The notes under the pieces: generated by a model | Database searches by the model: none | What the model saw: the letters and a program-made list of their open reading frames with translations, nothing else | What the model was told of the DNA's origin: nothing | Program-made: the position numbers and the translations under genes | DNA from: Candidatus Poseidoniales archaeon | GTDB taxonomy: Archaea; Thermoplasmatota; Poseidoniia; Poseidoniales; Poseidoniaceae | NCBI GenBank assembly: GCA_003602535.1 | Contig: QQSA01000122.1 | Location: forward strand, 1 to 7,063 | DNA: 7,063 bases | Direction: 5' to 3' | Shown: in pieces, positions 1-6,562 of the stretch | Layout of the letters: each line of letters opens with the position of its first letter | Position numbering within the stretch: the stretch's first letter is position 1

Positions 1-1223
1 GCAAGCAATGCTTCAGGGGATGACGTTGAACCATGCCCCAATACTCCGATTTCTTGCTGATGACGGCCCTTGGAATATACATTCAAATCCACTGGTCCAT
101 TGATACATTGATTTGCCACGATCACTGGTATGGACGCAGATTGGATATAATCTGCAAGTTTTTGATTTTCTGGCGCATCTCCATTCGGGTCTTCAATCGG
201 TAAGTGTCCAAGTCCAGTTCCATGAATCAGTATTGCAGAGTAGTTGGCATTTTCAGCAGCTTCTAGTAAATCAGAATGAAGATGAGGTCCTGCAATAAAT
301 TGTGCAATTCTAATATTAGTGTCGTACATCGTAGGAGTTGAAATTTCACGGTTCTGCGGAATTGTGGAGGATGTATGTGATAATCCGTCGCGAGTTATGG
401 TAATCTCTCCAATACGTTCGCCATTTACCATTTTGAAAGCATTCCTCCTAGTGGAATGCATTTTGCGAACTCCTACTCCAGGGCTAACCGCACATATACC
501 ATCGCCTGAACCCGCATGCATTACGGTGACTGCAGTATCTCCAACACCTGTGACTTCTGGGCCATTTGCTGCCCAATAAACCGCGGATAGCAAGTTCTCT
601 GTGGCATCTGATGATGCCCTGTCCGAAGAACGCTGAGATCCAGTGAAAACAATTCTTCCAGCAGGTCTACCTCCTTCACCAGCGAATGCAAACGAAAGTG
701 CTGCTGCGCTTATGTGGAGAGTGTCGGTTCCGTGAGTTATTACTACTCCTGTCGAGCCAGAATCAAATGCGGATTGGCATGCTTCAATCATTTTATTCCA
801 ATGCTGTGGGCGAATGTCATCCGACCACATATTTCCAAGTTTAACTGCGTCAATATTTGCAATTTCCATCAGTTCTGGAATGCTGGATAGTAATTCCTCT
901 GGTTCAAATCTAGCGATTACCGCTCCTGTAGCATAATCAACCTTTGAAGCGATTGTACCTCCTGTGTGAATGATTGTAACCCTAGGTAGTTCCTGATTTT
1001 GTTTCACAGCCTCAGTCTTGGCAATACTGTTTTTGACTTCACTAATCTCATCGATCGATTTGACCATGTCGATTGGGTAACTCACATTGTAACCATTGAC
1101 GAGTTTGACGGTGATATGGTCTTGTGCAGCACCTGGTAAGACTACCCCTTCATGTGAGGTGTTTCCGGCAGGGCCTTCAGCAATCATTCTGACACGCTTC
1201 CCAATTGCGGGTATCTCTACCAT
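1..1223 (-). CDS. gatD: Glu-tRNA(Gln) amidotransferase subunit D (GatD), 3' end cut by window
   Basis: GatD is the asparaginase-like subunit of the archaeal GatDE enzyme. It releases ammonia from glutamine, which GatE uses to convert Glu-tRNA(Gln) to Gln-tRNA(Gln) in the cytoplasm. I translated 407 residues. An N-terminal small beta domain (about 5-60, containing KLVNGYNV) is followed by the asparaginase domain. Visible motifs are HTGGTIAS (86-93), THGTDT (163-168), GSQRSSDR (195-202) and VRKMHSTRRNAF (252-263). By analogy with asparaginases the catalytic set is T90, T166, D167 and K254. The family is usually about 420-440 residues, so some 20-30 C-terminal residues lie beyond base 1. The ATG at 1223 is chosen. 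An in-frame GTG at 1247 would add eight residues and lies about 27 bases from a TATA-like box. An in-frame TGA lies a few codons further upstream. The partner gatE is not visible and may lie further left. Confidence 0.96.
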   Translation of the reverse strand, partial: MVEIPAIGKRVRMIAEGPAGNTSHEGVVLPGAAQDHITVKLVNGYNVSYPIDMVKSIDEISEVKNSIAKTEAVKQNQELPRVTIIHTGGTIASKVDYATGAVIARFEPEELLSSIPELMEIANIDAVKLGNMWSDDIRPQHWNKMIEACQSAFDSGSTGVVITHGTDTLHISAAALSFAFAGEGGRPAGRIVFTGSQRSSDRASSDATENLLSAVYWAANGPEVTGVGDTAVTVMHAGSGDGICAVSPGVGVRKMHSTRRNAFKMVNGERIGEITITRDGLSHTSSTIPQNREISTPTMYDTNIRIAQFIAGPHLHSDLLEAAENANYSAILIHGTGLGHLPIEDPNGDAPENQKLADYIQSASIPVIVANQCINGPVDLNVYSKGRHQQEIGVLGHGSTSSPEALL

Positions 1224-1352
1224 GAGGTAGCCTAGTTCTGATTCCACTTGAATGTTAGTGATTCAATCAATTCAATTAGCCCAATCTGAATCATAAGATT
1301 ACGAAGCCAAGAATTGAATTCGTCAAGAATTGCAAAATCGATGTCATCTAGA
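1224..1352. other. Intergenic region between carbonic anhydrase and gatD
   Basis: These 129 bases separate two minus-strand genes. The region is AT-rich and contains the possible gatD TATA-like box. It also contains a direct repeat of caagaattg (1308-1316 and 1324-1332, sixteen bases apart) and a looser repeat of attcaat near 1261-1276. I see no RNA gene or strong hairpin. The gap suggests gatD has its own promoter rather than being read only through from the carbonic anhydrase gene. Confidence 0.5.
1271..1278 (-). promoter_or_regulatory. Possible TATA-like box of gatD
   Basis: On the minus strand this reads TAATTGAA. It is centred about 27 bases upstream of the in-frame GTG at 1247 and about 51 bases upstream of the ATG at 1223. 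Archaeal TATA boxes normally sit 25-30 bases before the transcription start, so it would fit either a leaderless GTG start or a leader of about 24 bases before the ATG. The match is loose and the region is generally AT-rich. Confidence 0.3.
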
Positions 1353-1856
1353 TTATGAAATCCAGTTAACTAAACCAGTATCGACATCATAAATCGCCCC
1401 TAATACATTGACTCCATCTCTAATCAGTGTATTGTTTTGCAGTGATTCTACATCTGCTCGTAATTTAGAATCCGCATCTTCAATCATTCTTGGTGTGAAA
1501 TTCGAGAAATCCTTGCTAGTTAAGTTGGCAAGATTCTTTTGAACGTCTGCAAGAGGCATACTAGCCATGGCACACTTTGTATGTGGCATGATAATAATTG
1601 TATGACAATTTAGAAGATGGCTGGCTAAGACTATGTCATTTTCAACTTCAGGATTTAATTGTCCTCCAGCGTTTCTAACAACCTTAACATCACCTAATTC
1701 CAAACCGAAAATTTCGTGAGGAATAACTCTTGAGTCCATGCATGTCAATATTAGCAATTTCTTTGCAGCAACGCCAGCAACACCTTGGCCTGAGAATTCA
1801 GAAGAAAAATTTTGGTTATTTGAAATCAAATGTTCGATTAACTCTGATTTCGACAT
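1353..1856 (-). CDS. Beta-class carbonic anhydrase
   Basis: The enzyme interconverts CO2 and bicarbonate using zinc and is probably cytoplasmic, since no export signal is seen. From the ATG at 1856 it is 167 residues, close to the short archaeal Cab-type enzymes of about 170. The zinc motif CMDSR is at 39-43 (ligand C39, with the D41-R43 dyad), VVRNAGG follows at 59-65, and PHTKCAM supplies ligands H92 and C95. The C-terminal DGVNVLGAIYDVDTG matches the usual closing strand of the family. An in-frame ATG at 1895 would add 13 residues, but it would place the start within 15 bases of an AT-rich TATA-like element. The 1856 start has GAGG nine bases upstream and begins MSKSELIEHL, like a normal N-terminal helix, so I prefer it. 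The glycine that usually follows the second zinc cysteine is alanine here. The gene is divergent from the S8 protease, with no evident functional link. Confidence 0.92.
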   Translation of the reverse strand: MSKSELIEHLISNNQNFSSEFSGQGVAGVAAKKLLILTCMDSRVIPHEIFGLELGDVKVVRNAGGQLNPEVENDIVLASHLLNCHTIIIMPHTKCAMASMPLADVQKNLANLTSKDFSNFTPRMIEDADSKLRADVESLQNNTLIRDGVNVLGAIYDVDTGLVNWIS

Positions 1857-1865
1857 GAACTGTTG

Positions 1866-1869
1866 CCTC
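1866..1869 (-). promoter_or_regulatory. Ribosome binding site deciding the carbonic anhydrase start
   Basis: GAGG on the minus strand lies nine bases before the ATG at 1856. It falls inside the extra 13 codons that the upstream ATG at 1895 would require, and so favours the shorter protein. Confidence 0.5.
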
Positions 1870-1898
1870 ACAAGGTAGCATTTTGTTGTTTTCATCAG

Positions 1899-1909
1899 AT
1901 TTAATTAAT
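1899..1909 (-). promoter_or_regulatory. TATA-like box of the carbonic anhydrase gene
   Basis: On the minus strand this reads ATTAATTAAAT. With the archaeal spacing of about 27 bases it predicts a transcription start near 1877. That gives a leader of roughly 20 bases carrying the GAGG site before the ATG at 1856. The position is inferred from spacing only. Confidence 0.5.
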
Positions 1910-1961
1910 CAACAACATCTATTGGTTTTCATTCAATTCGGTTTGACCATCCATCCATCAC

Positions 1962-1969
1962 AATTAAAT
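1962..1969 (+). promoter_or_regulatory. TATA-like box of the S8 protease gene, leaderless start predicted
   Basis: The element AATTAAAT is centred about 27-28 bases upstream of the ATG at 1993. That is the spacing expected if transcription begins at the A of the start codon. No purine-rich ribosome binding site lies just before the ATG (gacgaatatctg), which agrees with a leaderless message. Three copies of the tetranucleotide ccat (1947-1958) sit just upstream. Confidence 0.5.
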
Positions 1970-1992
1970 GAGTAAATCCGGACGAATATCTG

Positions 1993-4515
1993 ATGTCATC
2001 TGTGCGAAGTGCCTCGATTTTCACTGCCATAGTACTTCAGTTGCTTATGTTTGGAGCAATCGCATCACCTTTAGCCGATTCAGTAAACCCTTACGGTGAT
2101 GAATCAAAAATGAATAATGATCTTGTTGAAAAGCTCAACCTGGTAGATGGAAATACAATTCTTCCAGTCATTTTTCAATTGAATTCTCCAGTTGAAGATA
2201 GTGATGAAGCATATCTTACAGAAATCGGTTTCGAGATATTAGGGCATGCTCCATTGGTAGATGGTGGTCTAATCGAGGGTACTGCCTCGGATATTCGTCG
2301 ATTATCGACTTGGGAGAGAGTTGAGTACCTAGAATTGGACAAGCCTCTAGATTTCTTTTACTTACCTCCTGAGTGGGGTGGCGACCCTAGTGAACCTGGA
2401 ATTATGATGCACGAAACAACTCATGTAGTCAGAGCTACAGATGTATGGGATCGTGTAATTATATCGCCATCTGGAGAAGTAGAACGCGAAGTCGATCTTT
2501 CTTTTTCTGAATGGGATGGCGATGGGACTGCAATAGTAGATCTGGATACTGGAGTAGATGCAGGCCATCCAGATTTTGATTATCTAGAGCCATGGACAGG
2601 GGAGAAGGTGATTTATTCTGCTAAATTCAATGGTATCTCTTGGTCCGAAACTCGTAACTCTGACACATCTTCGGGTCACGGAACACACGTTGGAGGCACA
2701 ATTGCAGGTAATGGGGATGCATCAGGTGGTAGGAGAGCCGGTGTTGCAAAGGGAGGCCAATTAGTTGCTTTAGGTACCGGTGATGGGGCGTCAATATTTG
2801 CTGCTGAACAAGGTCTTGAGTGGACCTATGCGCATTCGGTTCCTGGACAGAACCCATACCATGTGAGAGTAGTTTCGAACTCTTGGGGTACAGATGGGGA
2901 TTACGATCCGAATGGAGTTATAGCGCAACTTACAGATATGCTAACTTTCGATAATAGTGTTGCAGTAATATTTGCAGCATCGAATTCTGGAGGTTCTGGT
3001 GGCGAATGTTCTGGCGATTTACGAACTAACGTTTATGCAAACACCCCTTCCGCAATTTCTGTTGCAGCATTGACTCATGATGGCACAGCAGTAACCTCTT
3101 TTTCATCCAGAGGTTGTATGAATCAACAACATACATGGCCAGATGTTGGAGCACCTGGGCGTGACATTTGGGCGACAGCACCACGTGCTACAGCGATTGA
3201 TGCATCAACCAGAACTCAAGGTGATTTGTATTACATGTCAATCTCTGGAACTTCAATGGCAACACCTCACGTTGGAGGAATGGCTGGATTATTGTTGGAT
3301 GTGGCTCCATCTTTAGGAGTGGCAGATTACCACAGGGACGACCATGACTTTGGTTCCAGCCTTGTTGGTGGTGATGGTACTGCAGCCTATGGACAGTTTG
3401 AAGATTGGGATGATGCAGATTTTAGTCGCGTACACGAGGTCGAATTAATTCTAGAACTAACTGCTAGATATGATGGAATGGCTAATTCTTGCGAAGCAGG
3501 AAACGATGAAGATGCATGTGCTGACATTCCTGAACAATGTTACGTTAGTGCCACTGGTAAGTGTCACGATTGGAGAGTTGGACATGGTTTGACAGATACC
3601 GATGCTGCGGTCGCATTAGCCAGAACTCTTCAACTGATGAGAGACCAGGATAATGATGGAATTGTAGATCATCCTGAATACGATGTTTGGGATGCTTACG
3701 ATATCTATGAAAGCATGATGGTGGATACAACAATTCCAGTTAGTACCGACAGAGTTCGCCATTCCTGGAAGGGTGATTGGAATCACTTCAACAATGGCGC
3801 AACAGGAGCGGTTTACTATACTGAAGATGCACATTACGTTTGGATACCAAACGGGACTTCTCGTTTAGAGGCTACATTCACTGCTACAGAATTCGATAGT
3901 GATACAGGGCAAGCTGGTGCCCTACAATTGTCAATCGACCTTGGAGAGGATGGAAGTAATGATGCCCAAGGAATGGGTGTTAGACAATCAGATTCTTGGT
4001 ATTATGATATTGAAGTAGATGATTCTTCATGGGGGAAGTGGGCAGAATTTGATATTTCAGGACAAGCCATTACTTTGTTTGGATTCCTTGAAGACATAGA
4101 GTTCTTTGAATCTCGGGTCCCATATACAGTAGATGTGATGCTCACACTTGATCTTTCAAATCCGATTGATATTCAATTCGAACAACGTCCGGGTTTTTAC
4201 TCAGATTTGAATCCAACAACACCTTCTGATATGTATGATGAATCAATGGATGGTATGCTAACGTTTACTAAACCCGCATATGATCAAGCAGGCATTATCT
4301 CTCTAATTGAGCCAAAGGTTCCTGTTGCTGATGACAATTCTGATGGATTCTTTGCATCGATTGCTCAATTATTTACTGATAACCCAATCACTTTGACATT
4401 CATCCTTTTACTGATTCTATTGGTAGTTGTTGGCACGGCATATGCTACACGAAATGAAGAAGAAATTCTGACGGCTGTTCTGGAAGATGACGAATTAGAA
4501 GATGATGCATCTTGA
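1993..4515 (+). CDS. Exported, membrane-anchored S8 subtilisin-like serine protease
   Basis: This 840-residue protease is predicted to act on the outer cell surface. Residues 1-25 form a signal peptide (hydrophobic 8-24, AxA-type site near 24). Residues 57-118 resemble an I9-like inhibitory propeptide ending EYLELDKP. The catalytic domain spans about 140-545: D185 in VDLDTGVD, H229 in GHGTHVGG, oxyanion N331 in FAASN, and S421 in SGTSMATPHVGG. Before the last helix (VGHGLTDTDAAVALA, 529-543) two insertions occur: an Asp-rich stretch at about 443-478, and a four-cysteine module at about 498-526 (C500, C509, C516, C524). An EF-hand-like calcium loop, DQDNDGIVDHPE (551-562), follows. Residues 585-760 look beta-rich and may be a jelly-roll-type domain. 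A single membrane helix at about 799-817 precedes a basic R820 and a short acidic tail (EDDELEDDAS), giving a type I orientation. All four active-site residues are present, so it should be active. The substrate is unknown. The leaderless-type promoter supports the 1993 start. Confidence 0.95.
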   Translation: MSSVRSASIFTAIVLQLLMFGAIASPLADSVNPYGDESKMNNDLVEKLNLVDGNTILPVIFQLNSPVEDSDEAYLTEIGFEILGHAPLVDGGLIEGTASDIRRLSTWERVEYLELDKPLDFFYLPPEWGGDPSEPGIMMHETTHVVRATDVWDRVIISPSGEVEREVDLSFSEWDGDGTAIVDLDTGVDAGHPDFDYLEPWTGEKVIYSAKFNGISWSETRNSDTSSGHGTHVGGTIAGNGDASGGRRAGVAKGGQLVALGTGDGASIFAAEQGLEWTYAHSVPGQNPYHVRVVSNSWGTDGDYDPNGVIAQLTDMLTFDNSVAVIFAASNSGGSGGECSGDLRTNVYANTPSAISVAALTHDGTAVTSFSSRGCMNQQHTWPDVGAPGRDIWATAPRATAIDASTRTQGDLYYMSISGTSMATPHVGGMAGLLLDVAPSLGVADYHRDDHDFGSSLVGGDGTAAYGQFEDWDDADFSRVHEVELILELTARYDGMANSCEAGNDEDACADIPEQCYVSATGKCHDWRVGHGLTDTDAAVALARTLQLMRDQDNDGIVDHPEYDVWDAYDIYESMMVDTTIPVSTDRVRHSWKGDWNHFNNGATGAVYYTEDAHYVWIPNGTSRLEATFTATEFDSDTGQAGALQLSIDLGEDGSNDAQGMGVRQSDSWYYDIEVDDSSWGKWAEFDISGQAITLFGFLEDIEFFESRVPYTVDVMLTLDLSNPIDIQFEQRPGFYSDLNPTTPSDMYDESMDGMLTFTKPAYDQAGIISLIEPKVPVADDNSDGFFASIAQLFTDNPITLTFILLLILLVVVGTAYATRNEEEILTAVLEDDELEDDAS
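4499..4513. repeat. Small hairpin at the convergent gene junction
   Basis: AAGATG (4499-4504) and CATCTT (4508-4513) form a perfect six-base-pair stem with a three-base loop, overlapping the last codons and the first base of the stop codon of the protease gene. A competing stem pairs GATGAT (4501-4506) with ATCATC (4516-4521). No T-run follows on either strand, so it is not a standard terminator. It may arise by chance from the repeated Asp/Glu codons. Confidence 0.3.
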
Positions 4516-4537
4516 ATCATCAATGTGTTCCAATCGA

Positions 4538-5140
4538 TTATTGAACCCGCGACATAATTACTTCGACTGAAACATTGATCTGCTCATCATTATCATTGAG
4601 TGGCACTGTACTATCGACTGTCAGGGATATATCGGTTTCAATATCAAATGGAGTTTGCAAGTAGTCAACGTCAGAATCACTCTCCAGGTCCTGCCATATC
4701 ATTTCTAGAACAATATTTGTACAATCGGTTACACTACCAGTCGTAGTAGATGAAACTGGCTCATCTCCGCTATCTCCTTCGATTTCTAAATCAGCACTAA
4801 CCGTGTCACAATCGGCGTCTCCTGTAGCGGTTTCAGAATATGATACTGTAACAACTAATGATGTCAAATACCACCCTTCGTCGGTCCAATTACTTGTTAA
4901 TTCTGTTACCACTGTATCGCTTCCTCCATTTTGTAAAACGATATTCTGATTATCTGTAATCGTAACATTCTCTACAACAAAATCAGTAGGTTCACTCTTG
5001 GAGTCATTCAATTCTTCGTAAGCTGGACCAAAGATAACAAAGAATACATGCATTGTGATAAGAATTACCGATAACACTACGAAAATTACGAACTCTTTTT
5101 CTTCAGTCCTTGTTTTCATTTTGAAGTCATCACTTAACAT
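4538..5140 (-). CDS. Single-pass membrane protein with acidic exported domain, function unknown
   Basis: I do not recognise this 200-residue protein. A short charged N-terminus (1-16, with K7, K9, R11, K15) precedes one membrane helix at about 17-38. The remaining 160 residues would lie outside the cell. The exported part is acidic, rich in Ser, Thr and Val, and probably beta-sheet. Its two cysteines, C111 and C140, could form a disulfide. Three N-glycosylation sequons are seen (NVT at 58, NWT at 84, NVS at 189). No catalytic motif is evident. The ATG at 5140 overlaps the upstream stop as TGATG and has GGGGAG six bases before it. A TTG at 5143 would add one residue but lacks that spacing. The gene ends 22 bases from the convergent protease gene. 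Coupling to the polytopic gene upstream suggests the two products are made together and may form a complex, which is inference. Confidence 0.85.
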   Translation of the reverse strand: MLSDDFKMKTRTEEKEFVIFVVLSVILITMHVFFVIFGPAYEELNDSKSEPTDFVVENVTITDNQNIVLQNGGSDTVVTELTSNWTDEGWYLTSLVVTVSYSETATGDADCDTVSADLEIEGDSGDEPVSSTTTGSVTDCTNIVLEMIWQDLESDSDVDYLQTPFDIETDISLTVDSTVPLNDNDEQINVSVEVIMSRVQ

Positions 5141-6432
5141 CAAATACTCCCCCCTGATAATATTCCAAGACCAATGGCTAACACTGTAACAGCAATCGTT
5201 AGCATCATCAATCTGTAGGGGTCGTCATCTTCGAAATATTGGTCGTCTACAGGTAGTACTTTTTCATCTGCACGATCTGCAAGATTCTCAAAAATCTTGT
5301 CTTCCCAGCCAATCGCAAAGGCAAGGAATGCTCCAATTAAAGCAGCTGAAAGTAATTGTGGCATTGGAATAAATGCTTGAATAATTTCAAAGAAGGCTGC
5401 TGCCCAAACCGTAATAATTAGCAATGCAATAACTCTTGTTCGATTTCTTATTTTCTCATTTGTTAAATCAAATATGTTGAATCGTAAAGCGACAATGATC
5501 AGAATCAAAGGACGAATTAATCCGAATGTTCCTGTGACTACGAAATAATTCCATAGGTCTGCAAAGTTTCCATCGGAAGGAACCAGAATTTGTACTAAAT
5601 AATTAGCTAAACCAAAGATTAGGAACGCTACAGATAGTCCTAAGATTGTATAATCTCTTTTTTCACGTTCAACTGTTCCTTCTTTGAAGATTATTGCGAA
5701 GAGAATTATTGCTACTAGTGGTCCATTGAATGCTAGCATCATATGAACTACTTCCTGAGCTAATGCTCCTCCTTCGAGGAAAGAACCTGCGAAGAGGTCC
5801 CTTTGGTCGAAGAATATGGTGTAAGGCCAGAGCATTATCGAAGATCCATTAAATGCAAAGAGTAGGAATGCAGATGCTATAGCGACATTACGATATTTCG
5901 GGTCTTTATTAGATCGATAAAGGAGATACCATCTTGCAGTTACAAATGCACTAATTCCTATCCCTGCAACAGCACCTATGTTGTACGCAAGATAAATTCC
6001 AGTAGCTCCTCCAAATCTCATATTTGCTAATAGTGCTGAAACACTCATCAATAATATCAAAGCCGCTCCTAATCTTATTGTGTTCTTCCTTTTTGCTAGA
6101 ATCGGTAATGGGAATATCGTGAACAAAATTCCAATTTGGATCATCGTAAACAAATTCAGCATACTACTAATCGCCAACAAATAAATCTGAACTTTATCTG
6201 AAAATCCAAACAATTCAGGGCTGGTTCTGAGGTAATAGATTACAAAGATCAATGAATTGACCATGAATAGTAATCCCATTTGCATTAATCCAACTCTAAG
6301 AGTGTTAGATGTTTTTTCATCTTTCAAAGAAAGCCAAAGAAAAGTAATTCCCATCAGCGCAGATAAACCGAATGAAAGGATGATGAGCTCTTCTACTGAC
6401 CCTGCGCTAGCCACACTCTCACCAAGCAGCAT
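5140..6432 (-). CDS. Polytopic membrane protein with about 12 helices, function unknown
   Basis: I cannot place this 430-residue protein in a characterised family. Hydrophobic segments near 13-35, 46-68, 81-108, 119-137, 145-171, 183-205, 226-249, 261-283, 295-316, 333-354, 359-375 and 407-425 suggest twelve helices with the N-terminus outside. Every predicted inner loop is basic (AKRKN 113-117, YRSNKDPKYRN 172-182, KEGTVEREKRD 250-260, RFNIFDLTNEKIRNRTR 317-333). An acidic loop at 384-405 (DQYFEDDDPYR) lies before the last helix. The segment RFNIFD, then two helices, then WEDKIFENLADR loosely recalls the membrane half of bacterial 7TM sensor kinases, but no kinase domain follows. A transporter or sensor role remains open. 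The ATG at 6432 is the earliest possible start because an in-frame TAG lies four codons upstream. The stop overlaps the next gene by one base. No pore, nucleotide-binding or metal motif is obvious. Confidence 0.88.
   Translation of the reverse strand: MLLGESVASAGSVEELIILSFGLSALMGITFLWLSLKDEKTSNTLRVGLMQMGLLFMVNSLIFVIYYLRTSPELFGFSDKVQIYLLAISSMLNLFTMIQIGILFTIFPLPILAKRKNTIRLGAALILLMSVSALLANMRFGGATGIYLAYNIGAVAGIGISAFVTARWYLLYRSNKDPKYRNVAIASAFLLFAFNGSSIMLWPYTIFFDQRDLFAGSFLEGGALAQEVVHMMLAFNGPLVAIILFAIIFKEGTVEREKRDYTILGLSVAFLIFGLANYLVQILVPSDGNFADLWNYFVVTGTFGLIRPLILIIVALRFNIFDLTNEKIRNRTRVIALLIITVWAAAFFEIIQAFIPMPQLLSAALIGAFLAFAIGWEDKIFENLADRADEKVLPVDDQYFEDDDPYRLMMLTIAVTVLAIGLGILSGGSI
5147..5154 (-). 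promoter_or_regulatory. Strong Shine-Dalgarno site for the 200-residue gene
   Basis: GGGGGGAG on the minus strand lies six bases before the ATG at 5140, inside the last codons of the upstream gene. Together with the TGATG overlap it supports coupled translation and fixes the start. Confidence 0.65.
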
Positions 6433-6471
6433 ACAATCGGCCTATCATATCAATTGATTGCCAGCAATTGG

Positions 6472-6479
6472 AAAATAAT
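6472..6479 (-). promoter_or_regulatory. Possible TATA-like box for the two-gene membrane operon
   Basis: The minus strand reads ATTATTTT between the tRNA 3' end and the gene starting at 6432. With archaeal spacing, transcription would start near 6449 and give a leader of about 17 bases. The leader contains a weak TAGG eight bases before the ATG. A ten-base palindrome (atcaattgat, about 6449-6458) lies at the predicted start and could bind a regulator. All of this rests on spacing and base composition. Confidence 0.3.
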
Positions 6480-6486
6480 GGCGGGG

Positions 6487-6562
6487 TGGTGGACGCTGGG
6501 GGATTTGAACCCCCGACATCTTGGTTGCAAACCAAGCACTCTTCCAACTGAGCTAAGCGCCC
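6487..6562 (-). tRNA. tRNA-Ala, anticodon UGC, CCA encoded
   Basis: The minus strand folds into a complete cloverleaf of 73 bases plus an encoded CCA (6487-6489). The acceptor stem is GGGCGCU with AGCGUCC, including the G3-U70 wobble pair that identifies alanine tRNAs. The D arm is GCUC, loop AGUUGGAA, GAGU. The anticodon arm is CUUGG, loop UUUGCAA, CCAAG, placing UGC at 6527-6529. The T arm is GGGGG, loop UUCAAAU, CCCCC, and the discriminator base is A. There is no intron. It lies 36 bases after the purA stop on the same strand and may be processed from the purA transcript, since I see no convincing promoter of its own. Confidence 0.97.

Noticed and set aside
113..579. Two open frames on the plus strand (113-298 and 319-579)
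   Set aside because: Both lie antisense to gatD, whose minus-strand translation carries all the family motifs. The plus-strand peptides have no recognisable features.
1857..1895. Longer carbonic anhydrase starting at ATG 1895
   Set aside because: The extra 13 residues are atypical for the family, the start would abut the probable TATA-like element, and a GAGG site points to the ATG at 1856.
1947..1958. Tetranucleotide repeat ccat x3 as a possible microsatellite or operator
   Set aside because: Three copies are too few to be meaningful. It is noted only as lying beside the protease promoter.
2362..3834. Several minus-strand open frames of 62-76 residues (2362-2568, 2627-2857, 3545-3733, 3616-3834)
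   Set aside because: All are antisense to the protease catalytic domain and central region. Their compositions look like reversed coding sequence.
6257..6457. Plus-strand open frame of 66 residues
   Set aside because: It is antisense to the start of the 12-helix membrane protein and has no plausible promoter or ribosome site.
6525..6531. Reading the tRNA anticodon as GCA (cysteine)
   Set aside because: The five-pair stem fixes the loop as UUUGCAA, which puts UGC at positions 34-36, and the G3-U70 pair independently indicates alanine.
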